A stretch of 64,000 nt of DNA, taken from NCBI GenBank assembly GCA_029817715.1, contig JARUPY010000474.1:7130001-7194000 (forward strand), read 5' to 3'. Below, piece by piece: positions 1-9,521 of the stretch. A program made the translations under genes and the position numbers. The notes under the pieces are model-generated. The model did not search any database. It was not told the origin of the DNA and saw only the letters and a program-made list of their open reading frames with translations. How positions within the stretch are numbered: the first letter of the stretch is position 1; every line of letters begins with the position of its first letter. Source of the stretch: Melastoma dodecandrum. Lineage: Eukaryota > Streptophyta > Magnoliopsida > Myrtales > Melastomataceae.

Positions 1-335
1 AGTCCCAGGCGAAACAGTCCTTGAATTCTTCAAGAGTAGCCTTAATAGAATTGAAAAGTTCTTTATTCATTGAAGAACTAACGAAAACGATCCGAGGGCT
101 AGATTCCTCGCCTAAATTGATACTTACAAGCGGGTCACATGGCATCATAAGTGACTCGCGACCCTGGACACCGCCTAAGTCGGTATCAATGGACTTAGAT
201 AAGCTAGCCTCAGCATTTACATTGCTTATTTGGCAACCTAATTTCCTAGACTTCCTAGCATACTCCTGAAGTCGCTGGAGGATATCAGCGACTGCATAGC
301 CTCTTCCTTCGTCACTGTCCATACATCCCTTCGTG
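1..335 (-). pseudogene. pol segment just upstream of reverse transcriptase (partial)
   Basis: In a frame shifted by one base relative to the protease ORF, this segment is open to the window edge. Its end carries SSMNKELFNSIKATLEEF followed shortly by DCFAWD, the conserved stretch that precedes RT in plant gypsy polyproteins. Both frames are open around 312-335, so the shift could be a single indel. Reverse transcriptase itself must lie to the left of the window. Confidence 0.8.
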
Positions 336-1862
336 CAGGAGTCTATCGGGCTCCAACTCCGTCGCAGCACTTTCCTGGCTCTTAGGCGCCTCCCCCTTGT
401 CGCCATTAGGACTGTTGTCTGTCTCGCCTCCATCCTTGGTCGGGACTACTTCCTGCAGGACCTCATCTATGTCCTTGTCCGTGAAGTCGGGCCCCCATCC
501 TGTCGGCACGATTGGTCCCTCATCAGGCTTGGGGTGAGAGGTGCCATAGCTCACAATGAAGTCGAACTTCCCGGAGGGTTCACCTAGGGGTCCGACAGTA
601 GGGTCTCCTAGCTTGTAGCGTTGATCCAGGGTGAGGTCCTTGATTGTCTTGCATGTTTCTGCATGTAAAATGCCCTTGTCACAACAGGAGTATTCATCAG
701 CCCTGATAGTCTCTATTTCAGAGTCAAGCCATAAAATCAACTCCCTATGCAAAGTCGATGGGATCGCGGCGGCTTTATGAAGCCAATCGCGTCCCAAAAG
801 CGCATTAAACGAAGGGGCTATGTCAATTACGAAGAAAGCAGTTTCCTGCTCGTGTCTTCCAACGCCTAAATGCACAGAGCATATCCCCAGGCATTCGGAC
901 TTCCTCCCATTAAAGCCGCTTACAGCCACGTCGGTTCGCACCAACTCGCTAGGCTTGTACCCAAGTAGTCTAAACTTGGTGAGTGGGAGAACATTGACGG
1001 TGGCGCCGTTGTCTATTAAGACTCGACCCACCAAAACACCGTCAAAGGTGGCTGCGATGTATAACGAGTGCATGTGTTGTTTCATGCGATCCGATGGTTT
1101 CCTCAGCCAGTGCAGAGGGAAGCCAGATGGAAAAGAAATGACCTTAGAGTCCAGGGTTTTACCTTTCGGCGCCTCCGCCTTGTCGTTACAGGCGAACTCC
1201 GTGGGGAGGGTGAGAGCGTTACAGCTCACAAGGGGCCCTTGTTCTGCGTTGAAGTCGCAGGGCCTGTCTCCTCGTAGAGGAGTGTAGTCGAAGCTTGAGC
1301 CCGGGTTTTCCGAGTAATCAGTAGACTCGACCCGTTCAGGCTCCGCGACTTGTTTCTCTGCGGCTTGGTTCCCTTCCGAGGGTGGCATCGCAGGGGTCAT
1401 CCTAGGTCTTTTTTGGGCGTGACTTAGACGCCTTTCCTTTCTCTTTTGAGCCCTTAAGGGGGGCGCAACCTTCCTTTCCACCTTCTGCCATTGAGACGAA
1501 GGGTTAAGGGCTTTGACGAATTTTGGTTTCTTAGAACCAAAAAAGAGTCGGCTTACCTCCACGAATCTGCCGTCGACTGGGTCATATCCCACCTGCACTG
1601 GAGTATTTCCTGGTCTATTCGAGGAAGGTTTGCTAGGGTTCGAATTACCTGTACCCTCGGGGCGGACCGCTTTCACCAGCATCTCCCCTTTTGCGGACAA
1701 GTCGACCAGCCGCAAGAAATAGTTGACGCAGCATGCTGTGCAGAGCTGGGTAATAAGTATCCGATTGTGGGCGATTAACTTGCATTTCTGGCACAGTAGC
1801 TTCTCGTCCAAGAATTGGGCGATAGGAGGTCCCCTCCGCAATTCCTGGGGGTCGACTGTCTG
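312..1862 (-). pseudogene. Retropepsin-type protease region of the gypsy element
   Basis: This region is open and in the same frame as the downstream part of gag, separated from it only by a UGA at 1863-1865. Near its start it has a CxxC-(about 16 residues)-CxxC pattern (LLCQKCK and QLCTACC), perhaps zinc-binding. In its middle is the protease signature VLIDNGATVNVLPL followed by LLGRDWLH, matching gypsy aspartic proteases where DNG replaces the usual DTG/DSG. No ATG marks the beginning, so translation would need readthrough or a gag-pro fusion. Expected role: processing of the polyprotein. Confidence 0.85.
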
Positions 1863-4219
1863 TCACGCATATCGAGGCCTGCGACTTGCAGCCTGTTGGG
1901 GTCGGTCTACTCCCTTATACTCTTCCGCAGGTCTTATCTCCTTGACAGGGGTAGTCCTAGTGTACCCCTGCTTGACGACTCTCTGGCCAGACGAGTCCAT
2001 AAACTCAAGTCGCCGTGCCGGGCGTTCCGCACCCCGAGCGGCTGCCTCTCTATTCCCCCTATGCCCCTGGGGACCTCCTCTTCCTCCTCGCGAAGCCAGT
2101 CGGCGATCCACACTAGGAGGACTTTTGAGGACGTGAGAAGGTCCTCGGGGGGTAGTCAACGACATTGCTGCTTCCTCGAAAGGGGTCAGGTCATACCAGT
2201 CTTCTGTCTTACTGTCCAATAGGTACTTCTTAAATGTGTGGCATTGGTCCGTCGTGTGAGTGTCGTTCAGGTGCCAGTGGCAAAGCCACTTGTCCCTTCC
2301 CTTCGGCAGGATGAAAACCCCACGCTCAGCCAGTCGCTTCATCAGGGCATTAGCCACCAAGGTCTCGCCAGTTGCTTGCAAATCCTGCGAGGGTATAGCA
2401 GAGTCGTTAATGACTTCTACAAGGTTAACCTCAGTGTCAAATATATCAAATGTATGAATGGCGACTTCGTCGCCAAATGGATTATCATCCACCATGGCGA
2501 CTTCATCGACTTCAGGAAAACAGAGCTCTTTAGACTCTATTAAATCCTGAATTATATTTCTAAAGGACAGGCAGTCCTTGGTAGTATGGGTGAAGGAACC
2601 ATGCCACTTGCAATAATTCCTACTTTTTTCCCTTTCTGTCTGAGGGACTCGATGACCAGGCTTAAGCCTGATCCTTTTCTTTTGATAAAGCCAGTCAAAA
2701 ATGGCGTCGACTTTATCTGTGTCGAAGGAGTATTTCCTTTCCTCGGCATTTTTCTGGGAGGCTTTAGCTTTAGAATTTTTCCTAGTCAAGGGGTCACATA
2801 TAGTCGACTCTCCCTTAACAAACTCGGCCACGTCGACTTCATAAGTATCGACTTGGTAGGCTCGAGTCAGCTGGGCCTCTTCTGTTAGGAGCTGATAGTA
2901 CTCAGTGGCTCTCCTTGCCAAATCATATAGATCGGTAAAGCGCTCCCCTTGTAGCTTTTTCCGGAAAGGAATGGACAACGCATTTAATGCGAGGAGCAAC
3001 TGGTCTTTCTCCGGTATGGGAGGCCTACACCGTAATAAGGCCTTTCTTAGTTTCATTAAAAACTGCCCCGGGTGTTCCCCATTTGCCTGCCTAAGGCGCA
3101 TAACCTCAAACATCGACATGGGGGTATCGAGTCGAGCAAAGGTTTTAACAAACATGGACTGCATCTGAGTCCATTAAGCTACTGACCCCGACGGCAAACT
3201 TGCATACCAGGTAAAGGCATCCCCGGTTAATGAGTTCGGGAAGAGCTTTAGTTTCCAGAAGTCATTCCCGGCCGCCTCGCCAAGTTGATGAGTGAAGCGA
3301 GCAATATGCTCAAGTGGAGTCATTTCATCTTCGCCCGAGAAGGCACCCTATAACCTCTAGGTAAGGGGAAATCCCTATCAATGTACGCAGGATAAGGAGA
3401 CCTGTATAAACAGGTGTCATCTCGCCGAGCTATTCCGGGGACGGCTTGCTATATAACCTGAGTTATGGCCTCTCTTAAGTCTGGGGGTACACCGCCAATC
3501 GGCCCCTGCTCTACGAGTCGAGTTGGCCTTAACGGGCTATACGGCGGCCTTTCTCCCATTGTTTGGCTCGTTGGATTCCTTACATAAAATGAAGGCTCCT
3601 CACGATGATTACTACTCCGGAGTCCAGACTCATAGGGATCTCCAACTGCGTCGACCATTGGCTCTTTTCCAGGGCGACGAGACGGAATAAAATCCTCCCC
3701 CCGATCTGTTTCCTCTTGGAAGTCCTCTGCCTCATTCCAATACATATTCGCTGGTCGATTACCTGAAGAAGAGGGTCGACCAGGGGGAACCAGATTCCCG
3801 GGTTCAAAGAGAGCATTCGTCCTTATCTTAGATTGCTCAAAAGTCACGTTACGTGGCCCTTGAGCAGTCCGACGAGCGTCTGCCATGAACGTAGACTCCC
3901 TAAAGGGGGCCTCTCTCATACGAGGTCTCACTCTTTCCTCGTCTCTCGGGCCAGAAAGACGCCCTATTAGAGTTTGGACATCGATTAGAATACCCTTCAT
4001 ATCAGTCAACTCCTGACGCACATACCTCAATTCCTTATGGAACTCCAGTCTCGAAATAAATTCGGACGGGGCATGTGAATCAAAAGTGGACTGGTTTGTA
4101 GCTGCCTGGCCTCCTAGGGTCGGCGCTTCCAAGTCCATTATCGGAGGAAGTTCCTGGTCTTCCCCATCTAAGGGATACTGAGGCTCATGGCCAGTAGAAC
4201 TTCGAGTATTTCTCGGCAT
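1863..4219 (-). pseudogene. gag (capsid) of the Tat-like gypsy element, frameshifted
   Basis: The N-terminal 256-codon open segment (3449-4219) starts at an ATG and is rich in charged and proline residues. The capsid domain continues through 3165-3350 in a second frame, with the gag signature GDAFTWYASLPSG near 3200, and then as a 433-codon segment (1863-3164) with MQSMFVKTFARLD and a histidine/cysteine-rich region (CKWHGSFTHTT). The breaks are a small deletion or frameshift near 3350 and an in-frame TAA at 3174-3176. Gag would form the particle that packages element RNA in the cytoplasm. This copy cannot make full-length protein. Confidence 0.85.
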
Positions 4220-4246
4220 TTGAGACTAAGATTATTTCTTTTTCTT

Positions 4247-4264
4247 CTCCCACTGTGGTCGCCA
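4247..4264 (-). other. Primer binding site of the gypsy element
   Basis: On the minus strand this reads TGGCGACCACAGTGGGAG, starting with the TGG that pairs with a tRNA CCA end, 6 bases inside the LTR terminus. The TGGCGACNC form resembles primer sites of Tat/Ogre-type plant elements. I did not identify the tRNA. Confidence 0.65.
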
Positions 4265-4486
4265 AAAACGTGTTCGCGTATAAAACGGATCACGTCGGAA
4301 ATATTTGGCAAATGACTCACAGGAATTGGATTGTGGTCGCCAGTAAGAAGATGCACAATTTTATTCAAAAAACAGAATGCAAGTCTTACAATCTTGACAA
4401 ATTAAGAACAGGGGCTTACAGCCATAAAAAACGAAAAGGGAGCACGTGGTGAAAACGATGTGGAATCCTGTGACGGCGGAGAACTT

Positions 4487-4645
4487 GTGACGAAGGCCTT
4501 GGAAGCTCGCTCCGTCGGTGGCGGTCGCTGGCGGGAGGCTGTGACGAAGGCCCTACGAGCTCACTCCGTCGGTGGTGTCGCTGGCGGGGGGTTGACGGCA
4601 AAGGCCCTACGAGCTCTCTCTGTCAGTGGAAGGGTAGTTGACCTA
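4487..4645 (+). repeat. Three-copy tandem repeat of about 54 bp inside the LTR
   Basis: The unit begins near GTGACGAAGGCC and contains GAGCTC or AAGCTC followed by CTCCGTCGGTGG. Three imperfect copies lie downstream of the LTR TATA box, in the R/U5 part. The repeat makes short repetitive open frames on both strands; these are not genes. Confidence 0.75.
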
Positions 4646-5049
4646 TAAACCGAGTCAAGGTATCTAATTCCTAAGGTTGACGAACAAACTTCAGAGCTTT
4701 GGCTGTGTATGGTCGTGCTTTGTCTTGAAAAATTCCTCTGCTATTTATAGAGGACTTGTACGTGTTTAACACGTAACAGATAGATCGTGTTGCAGATCGT
4801 GTTATAGATCGTGATCCCTAATATCGTGGGAGTGTCTCAACAACCTCCTTGATATATGGGATCACGTTCCCGGATATTAGGATCAGTTACGATCTTTAAC
4901 AAAAATAAATTTATTCCAACCTTGTCGACTTGACTGATCTGTACGGACTACTACCGACTTGGTCGACTTATCCAGAATCCGTCGACTTGACCCTACTAGT
5001 AGACTTAGCTACTGTTGAGTCATCTTGGTTGACTTTGATTACCATATTC

Positions 5050-5175
5050 CTTCGTCGTGAGTCGACCTGGTCGACTCCGTTCATAAATCGACTTAGTCGA
5101 CTTCGTCATAAGTCGACCTAGTCGACTTCGTCATGGGTCGACCTAATCGACTTCGTCGTGAGTCGACTGTATCTT
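5050..5175. repeat. GTCGAC-rich palindromic tandem repeat in LTR U3
   Basis: Units of roughly 27 bp, with a core like AGTCGACCTAGTCGACTTCGTC, recur four to five times, and looser GTCGACTT copies extend left to about 4925. Each unit holds GTCGAC palindromes. The array sits upstream of the LTR TATA box, where retrotransposon enhancer repeats are commonly found. A regulatory role is inference only. Confidence 0.7.
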
Positions 5176-5255
5176 GGGCCGACTCGGAGTGTGACTTGAG
5201 CGATTACTGGGTTTCTGTTCTAAGCCCAGGCCCAAAATTATTTGCCATGTCAACA

Positions 5256-5765
5256 ATGGCGTTGTAATAGAAAGCATTCTAATCGAATTCATCTAATGTG
5301 AAAGGCATTTGAATTGTCGAGGTTTGATAAATTAAAAAGGAAAAAGAGAAAGAGATCGGGTGTTGAATTGGTGACCCAATCCCCATCTCTCTGTCTGAAG
5401 AAAAGTTTAGATTTCTCAAACATAATTTATTACCCTCTCCATTCATTCATTTTAACTTCCCAAACACGTATTTGTCTGAGACTTCACCAGACAAAAGCCC
5501 CCCTCCTCTCGTTGCTGTCTGTCTGTCTGTGGTTTGTTTGTGTTTTCTTTTCTTGTCCCGGCCAAAAGGAGGGTTTTGAACATTCATTCAAAACCCTACA
5601 TATCATTTCAGCCATCTTCCTCTGTTTTATGCTGCGTTTTTCTTTCTCTATATTTTGAAAGGAAACTCTAATTGACCCCTCGTAGCGACGGTGAGATTCT
5701 GGCATCGTTCGTGTAAAAAACACAGGCTTGGGGCGACTCTTACATAATAGAGAAATAGATCATAC
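5256..5765. other. Spacer between gypsy LTR and solo LTR; no gene seen
   Basis: About 510 bp with no convincing coding frame. It contains a short (GTCT)n-like run near 5517-5530 and C/T-rich sequence that could be an old leader or promoter, but nothing identifies a gene. Confidence 0.6.
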
Positions 5766-5770
5766 AACAC

Positions 5771-7758
5771 TGTTGGATCGTTCAGGAACACTAAGAGGGG
5801 GTGAATTAGTGTTTATATAACGTTTTTTTGCCCTTTCTCAGTGTAAGGGGAAGCGTACTATATCTCAGTAGAGCATTTCTCAGAATGAGATCTACTTCGC
5901 TGTAACCGTTACGATTTTGTCGAGTAAGTTTTTGTACGAATGTTGCGCGATCGTAATGGACACGATAATTTATAGTGGTTCGGCCTTAATCGACCTACGT
6001 CCACTTTCCACCAACGTGGTGATTCCACTATATAATATAATGAGTGCAAAGAGCCCTTGCACTAGGTGTTTGGTTCCTCACAAAGTGAGATTTAGAATCC
6101 TTTACAGCAGATGATCACTTCTAGGCAACGATCAGCTCCTCACACAGTAGACGTCTTCTCGTTTCCAGCAGAATAATACTTATACTCAACAGTTGGTAAC
6201 TCAATGGATTCCACACAGAACGTTGTCACTCGGAGGTAAGCCTGTCTATCAAAGCACACAGACAACGTTATGTTAGAGTATAAATCCTCAGATAATAATC
6301 CTTAAAATGACAGAAAAGACTTCTCAGATAGCAGCACGTTTCTGTTTCACAGTAAATGATTGCTTCAGTACTTAGTCGCTCAGCAGAGGATTTCCACACG
6401 GTTTCTGTCTCTTCTCAAGATGAGGAAGTAAGTACTCAAGAGACAACCACAAAGATAACCACTTAGATCACACAAAAAAACAAAAGAAAATGTTTGGTTC
6501 CTCAATCAGCAGAACCTGACTTCTCACTCAGCGAAGTCGCGGTATCTGTCCTACACTCAGTTAGGACGTGCACGGTTACTACAGCCGTGACTCACTGCAC
6601 TGCACACCTAGTGCCTATGGTGGAATTTTCTACTCCGGCGGCTTCCACGCAACCTGCTCTACTGTCCGTCAGCAGGAGTTCGAGACTTCTGCACAGCACC
6701 CCTGTGCTCGGGAGGACCACTTTCCACTCCGGCGGCGTTCCCAACTCCTGCTCTACCCTGCAGGCACGAGACTTCTGGCGCGCACCCGTAGGTTCGATAC
6801 TTCCCTGCGAATAGACAAGACATGAACGGCTTCATGCCGATGGGTTGGCAACTGGTTACTAAATTCAGAACGTGTATTCACTTAGCTTCCCTCAGACGAT
6901 TCGCCAGCCGCTCGTTGAACGCACCGAGGACACCTAGTCCCTCTCACGACGATCAAAGGGTCTAACCTCAGCCCCTTGATACTCTCACACGCAGCTTGCA
7001 AGAGAAAGAACCAGGAGACACTTAGCACCTTCCACTCTCCGTCGATGCACAAAACTCACTTAGACCACTTAGACCACTCAGACCACTCAGACGCACAAAG
7101 GTAATGAGATATGTCGTCCCTAGTCTAATTATAATGGAGAAAGAGGAACAGAGGACGTCCAGGCAATCTTCGAGATTTGTTGCGAAAACTAGCAGCCAGG
7201 ACTCAGCAACAGTCTGCTCAACGGTTCGCTGTACCACAGAAGGAAAGTCCCCAACGGTAACTATCCTCAAATAAACTATTGTTATCCGAAACAAATTAAT
7301 TGTTTCCATGTCTTATAAACAAATCATCCTAAAGATGTTCTCCTCTGATCGATAATTGAGATAAGATCATAAACAAATCATCCTACATTACAGCGTAGGA
7401 CTGCTGCAAAACAAAATATTTTGTTTCCAAGTATAAACTTGGTAACCCAATCTCTCAATATTTAGTTAAAAATGAGATCAGACAACCATATTAATTGAAT
7501 TTGGACACTCGGACGAATAATCTGAGATAACCCAAAATAAAACGTGGGTATTGAAAATTTGTTTCCATATTTTCAATATGTATACGTAATGTCACAGCAA
7601 CAACTTACTGTAACGCAGCAATATATAACAGTTACTAGTTGTGGTTCAGCAACACATTGCTCAAGCTCATCACTAGGGATATGCACGCAACTCGTGAAAC
7701 ATTACTTCTGACCATCAGTAACGCGTTGCTTAAGTTCATCATCAAAACTAGGTTAACA
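5771..7758 (-). mobile_element. Solo LTR of a SIRE/Maximus-type Copia element, 1988 bp, TSD AACAC
   Basis: On the minus strand it starts TGTTAACCTAGTTTTGATGA, the typical start of SIRE-type Copia LTRs, and ends AATTCACCCCCTCTTAGTG...GATCCAACA, the typical end. The 5 bases before (5766-5770) and after (7759-7763) are both AACAC, a perfect target-site duplication. No gag, pol, primer site or polypurine tract lies within, so this is a single LTR left by recombination between the two LTRs of a former full element. It holds several spurious short open frames. Confidence 0.9.
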
Positions 7759-7845
7759 AACACTTAATTACAACCCCCTCTCCCAGGAAAATATCTTATT
7801 TTAGTTTTGTGATAGATTATCATATGGTGTAATGTAGATTCCCAT

Positions 7846-8615
7846 TGTTCACTCCGGAAGTCCGCGGACAAGCCGAATCCAAACACGTCGGAAATTTCTG
7901 GCATTACGAGTAACTGGTACTCGGAGGTTCGTTAAATGTGTGGTCGCCGTATGAATGAAAAAAAGAGAGGAGGAAGACAGCGGACGAACCCCCTTAAGCG
8001 GAAGCACTTACGGATGCCATCGACGATGCCTTCGGAGGGGAGCAAGAACGCGGGAGCAAGAATGCAGGAGCACAGAGAGCTTGAACGCTGGAATGCTTGA
8101 AGATAAAATTGACTATATATTCGTCTGTAGAGAGGTGTCTATACAATGCATAAGAACGATATTTATACTAAGCTAGACCTACGTATGTACGGTAATGAAA
8201 TATTGCACATATATTACGTATCATTTGCCGCCAGTCTTCATGGAATATCTTCTTTCCATTTGGGTGAATTTGGCAACAATTCTCTTCCAAATCTTGAGAT
8301 CGTCCGGAATCTTCCTTAACAGTCTACTGATCGATCGCGTAGCCCATTGGTCTTCGCCGTAGAGTTTCCTCACTCGCTCAGTTAACTGTTGCTTGTTCGC
8401 CTTGTTGACCTTTGTCGCCCAGCAAACCTTTCGTCTAGTTCTCCGTCATCTGGTAACCCTGTCGCTTGGTGACTATTTCGCCCAACAAGCCTTCGCCTAG
8501 TGTGTTTCCGTGATCATCTCCTTTACTAGGCTTTACATTCCTTGAGCATGTATTCTGGACCGTTGATCCGCAAATGAGACTGAGATATGCGGTCCAGAAT
8601 TTCTGTTGCTAAACA
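7846..8615 (-). mobile_element. Solo LTR of a gypsy family related to the element at 1-5255, 770 bp, TSD CCCAT
   Basis: It runs from TGTT at 7846 to AACA at 8615 and is flanked by CCCAT on both sides (7841-7845 and 8616-8620). Near its inner end the minus strand has GGCGACCACA and then TTTCCGACGTG, as in the inner end of the LTR at 4271-5255, so the two are probably related. No internal coding region is present. A hairpin-forming pair, ATTCTGGACCG and CGGTCCAGAAT (about 8549-8601), lies near the other end. Confidence 0.8.
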
Positions 8616-8620
8616 CCCAT

Positions 8621-9455
8621 AGACATGAAATTGCTAGAATATTCTCGGACAGTCTCGACATCGAAAAAAAAATCGACATTGGGCGACATTCAAAACAGTA
8701 GCGACACGCAAACATACCATTCGGCATGGACCCATTTTTTTCTAATAAATTTGGTCCAATTTGGTACACTCAAAATTATCGGGCAACAGGGTACAATGAC
8801 TCTTCCGTGACCAAAAATTTAAAGCTAAGGTTGGTTGTGGGTGGGGACACAAAAGACAAAGGAAGAAAACAAGAACAAGCAAAAATGAATGTAATGTGGC
8901 GATATGATATGATTGCTTAATCATGACTTTATCCCATAAAATGAATAAAAATAAAAACATAAAAGGAACAACAACGTGCCAAGATGCTTTGCTCTTATCC
9001 CTTGCACATGATTTGGCAATGAGTGTCTGCCTCATCTCTGTGTCCTTTTCACTTCCCCAGTTGACCAAAATATTCAATAGAAGTCAGTAAACAAAATCCA
9101 TCCTACCCAGATTTACGTTTTTAATACAATTTTAGGGTTTAGAACTTCCTCTTCCTTTTCTTTTTCGTTTGTTTTTGCCTTACGGGGGGGTCATAAATGA
9201 AAAGGCCCTGCAAACATGCAGAATTGGGGAAATTTAATATATACAGACTCACACAGAGAGGAGAGAAATATTATCAGCAGAAAATGAAAGTTAAGGGCTA
9301 AGGGGGTGAGGGCTGATTTCTTTTTTGGTAATTAGGGGAGAGTTAATTGGAGGTTTGCAGGTGAAGGCATTTCTTGGTCCTATTGATTTTTCGGTACATT
9401 CCTAGAATCTATTGGAAGAATGTTTTTGGTCTTCCAATATCAATAGTTCGCTCCG
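8621..9455. other. Spacer, no gene seen
   Basis: AT-rich spacer. Small open frames on either strand show no recognisable protein family. A G-run and purine-rich text near 9180-9340 have no assigned role. Confidence 0.5.
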
Positions 9456-9521
9456 GTACTTGTATGCTTCTAGCTGGAATTTTATTAAAAATGGGAGCAT
9501 ATGGTTTGGTTTGGATCAATG
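9456..9521 (+). pseudogene. ndhD: Plastid ndhD fragment inserted in nuclear DNA (NUPT)
   Basis: About 66 bases translate to TCMLLAGILLKMGAYGLV followed by W-I-N, the conserved core of the plastid NADH dehydrogenase-like subunit NdhD, with one visible change (W where R is usual). The nucleotides are also very close to the plastid gene as I remember it. The match begins and ends abruptly in unrelated AT-rich sequence, so this is a tiny transferred plastid piece, not a gene. The mitochondrial homologue nad4 differs at this segment. Confidence 0.75.

Larger units (their letters stand above)
1..5255 (-). mobile_element. Ty3/gypsy LTR retrotransposon, Tat-like, 5' part only (LTR, PBS, gag, pro, start of pol)
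   Basis: The element reads on the minus strand: 5' LTR at the right, then primer binding site, gag, protease, and the segment just ahead of reverse transcriptase, which leaves the window at base 1. Gag, an aspartic protease and an RT-proximal segment in this order identify a Ty3/gypsy element. Assignment to the Tat/Ogre group is inferred from the TGGCGACC-type primer site, the long gag and the DNG-type protease. The copy is decayed: a frameshift near 3350, a TAA at 3174-3176, a UGA between gag and protease at 1863-1865, and a frame change near 312-335. The 3' LTR is outside the window, so the target duplication cannot be checked. Confidence 0.9.
4271..5255 (-). repeat. 5' LTR of the Tat-like gypsy element
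   Basis: The boundaries are inferred from TGTT at 4271 and AACA at 5255, giving the usual TG...CA ends on either strand, and from a primer binding site starting 6 bases inside. A minus-strand TATAAATAG box at about 4741-4750 fits the LTR promoter. The LTR carries two internal tandem arrays, at 4487-4645 and 5050-5175. The second LTR lies outside the window, so the ends were not confirmed by comparing the pair. The inner end resembles the end of the solo LTR at 7846-8615: both hold a TTTCCGACGTG block shortly before the GAACA terminus. Confidence 0.75.

Noticed and set aside
820..1287. 155-codon plus-strand open frame opposite gypsy protease
   Set aside because: Antisense shadow of the protease/linker ORF; no protein family.
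4247..4264. Assignment of the primer site to a specific tRNA
   Set aside because: I could not verify the complementary tRNA 3' end without a tRNA database.
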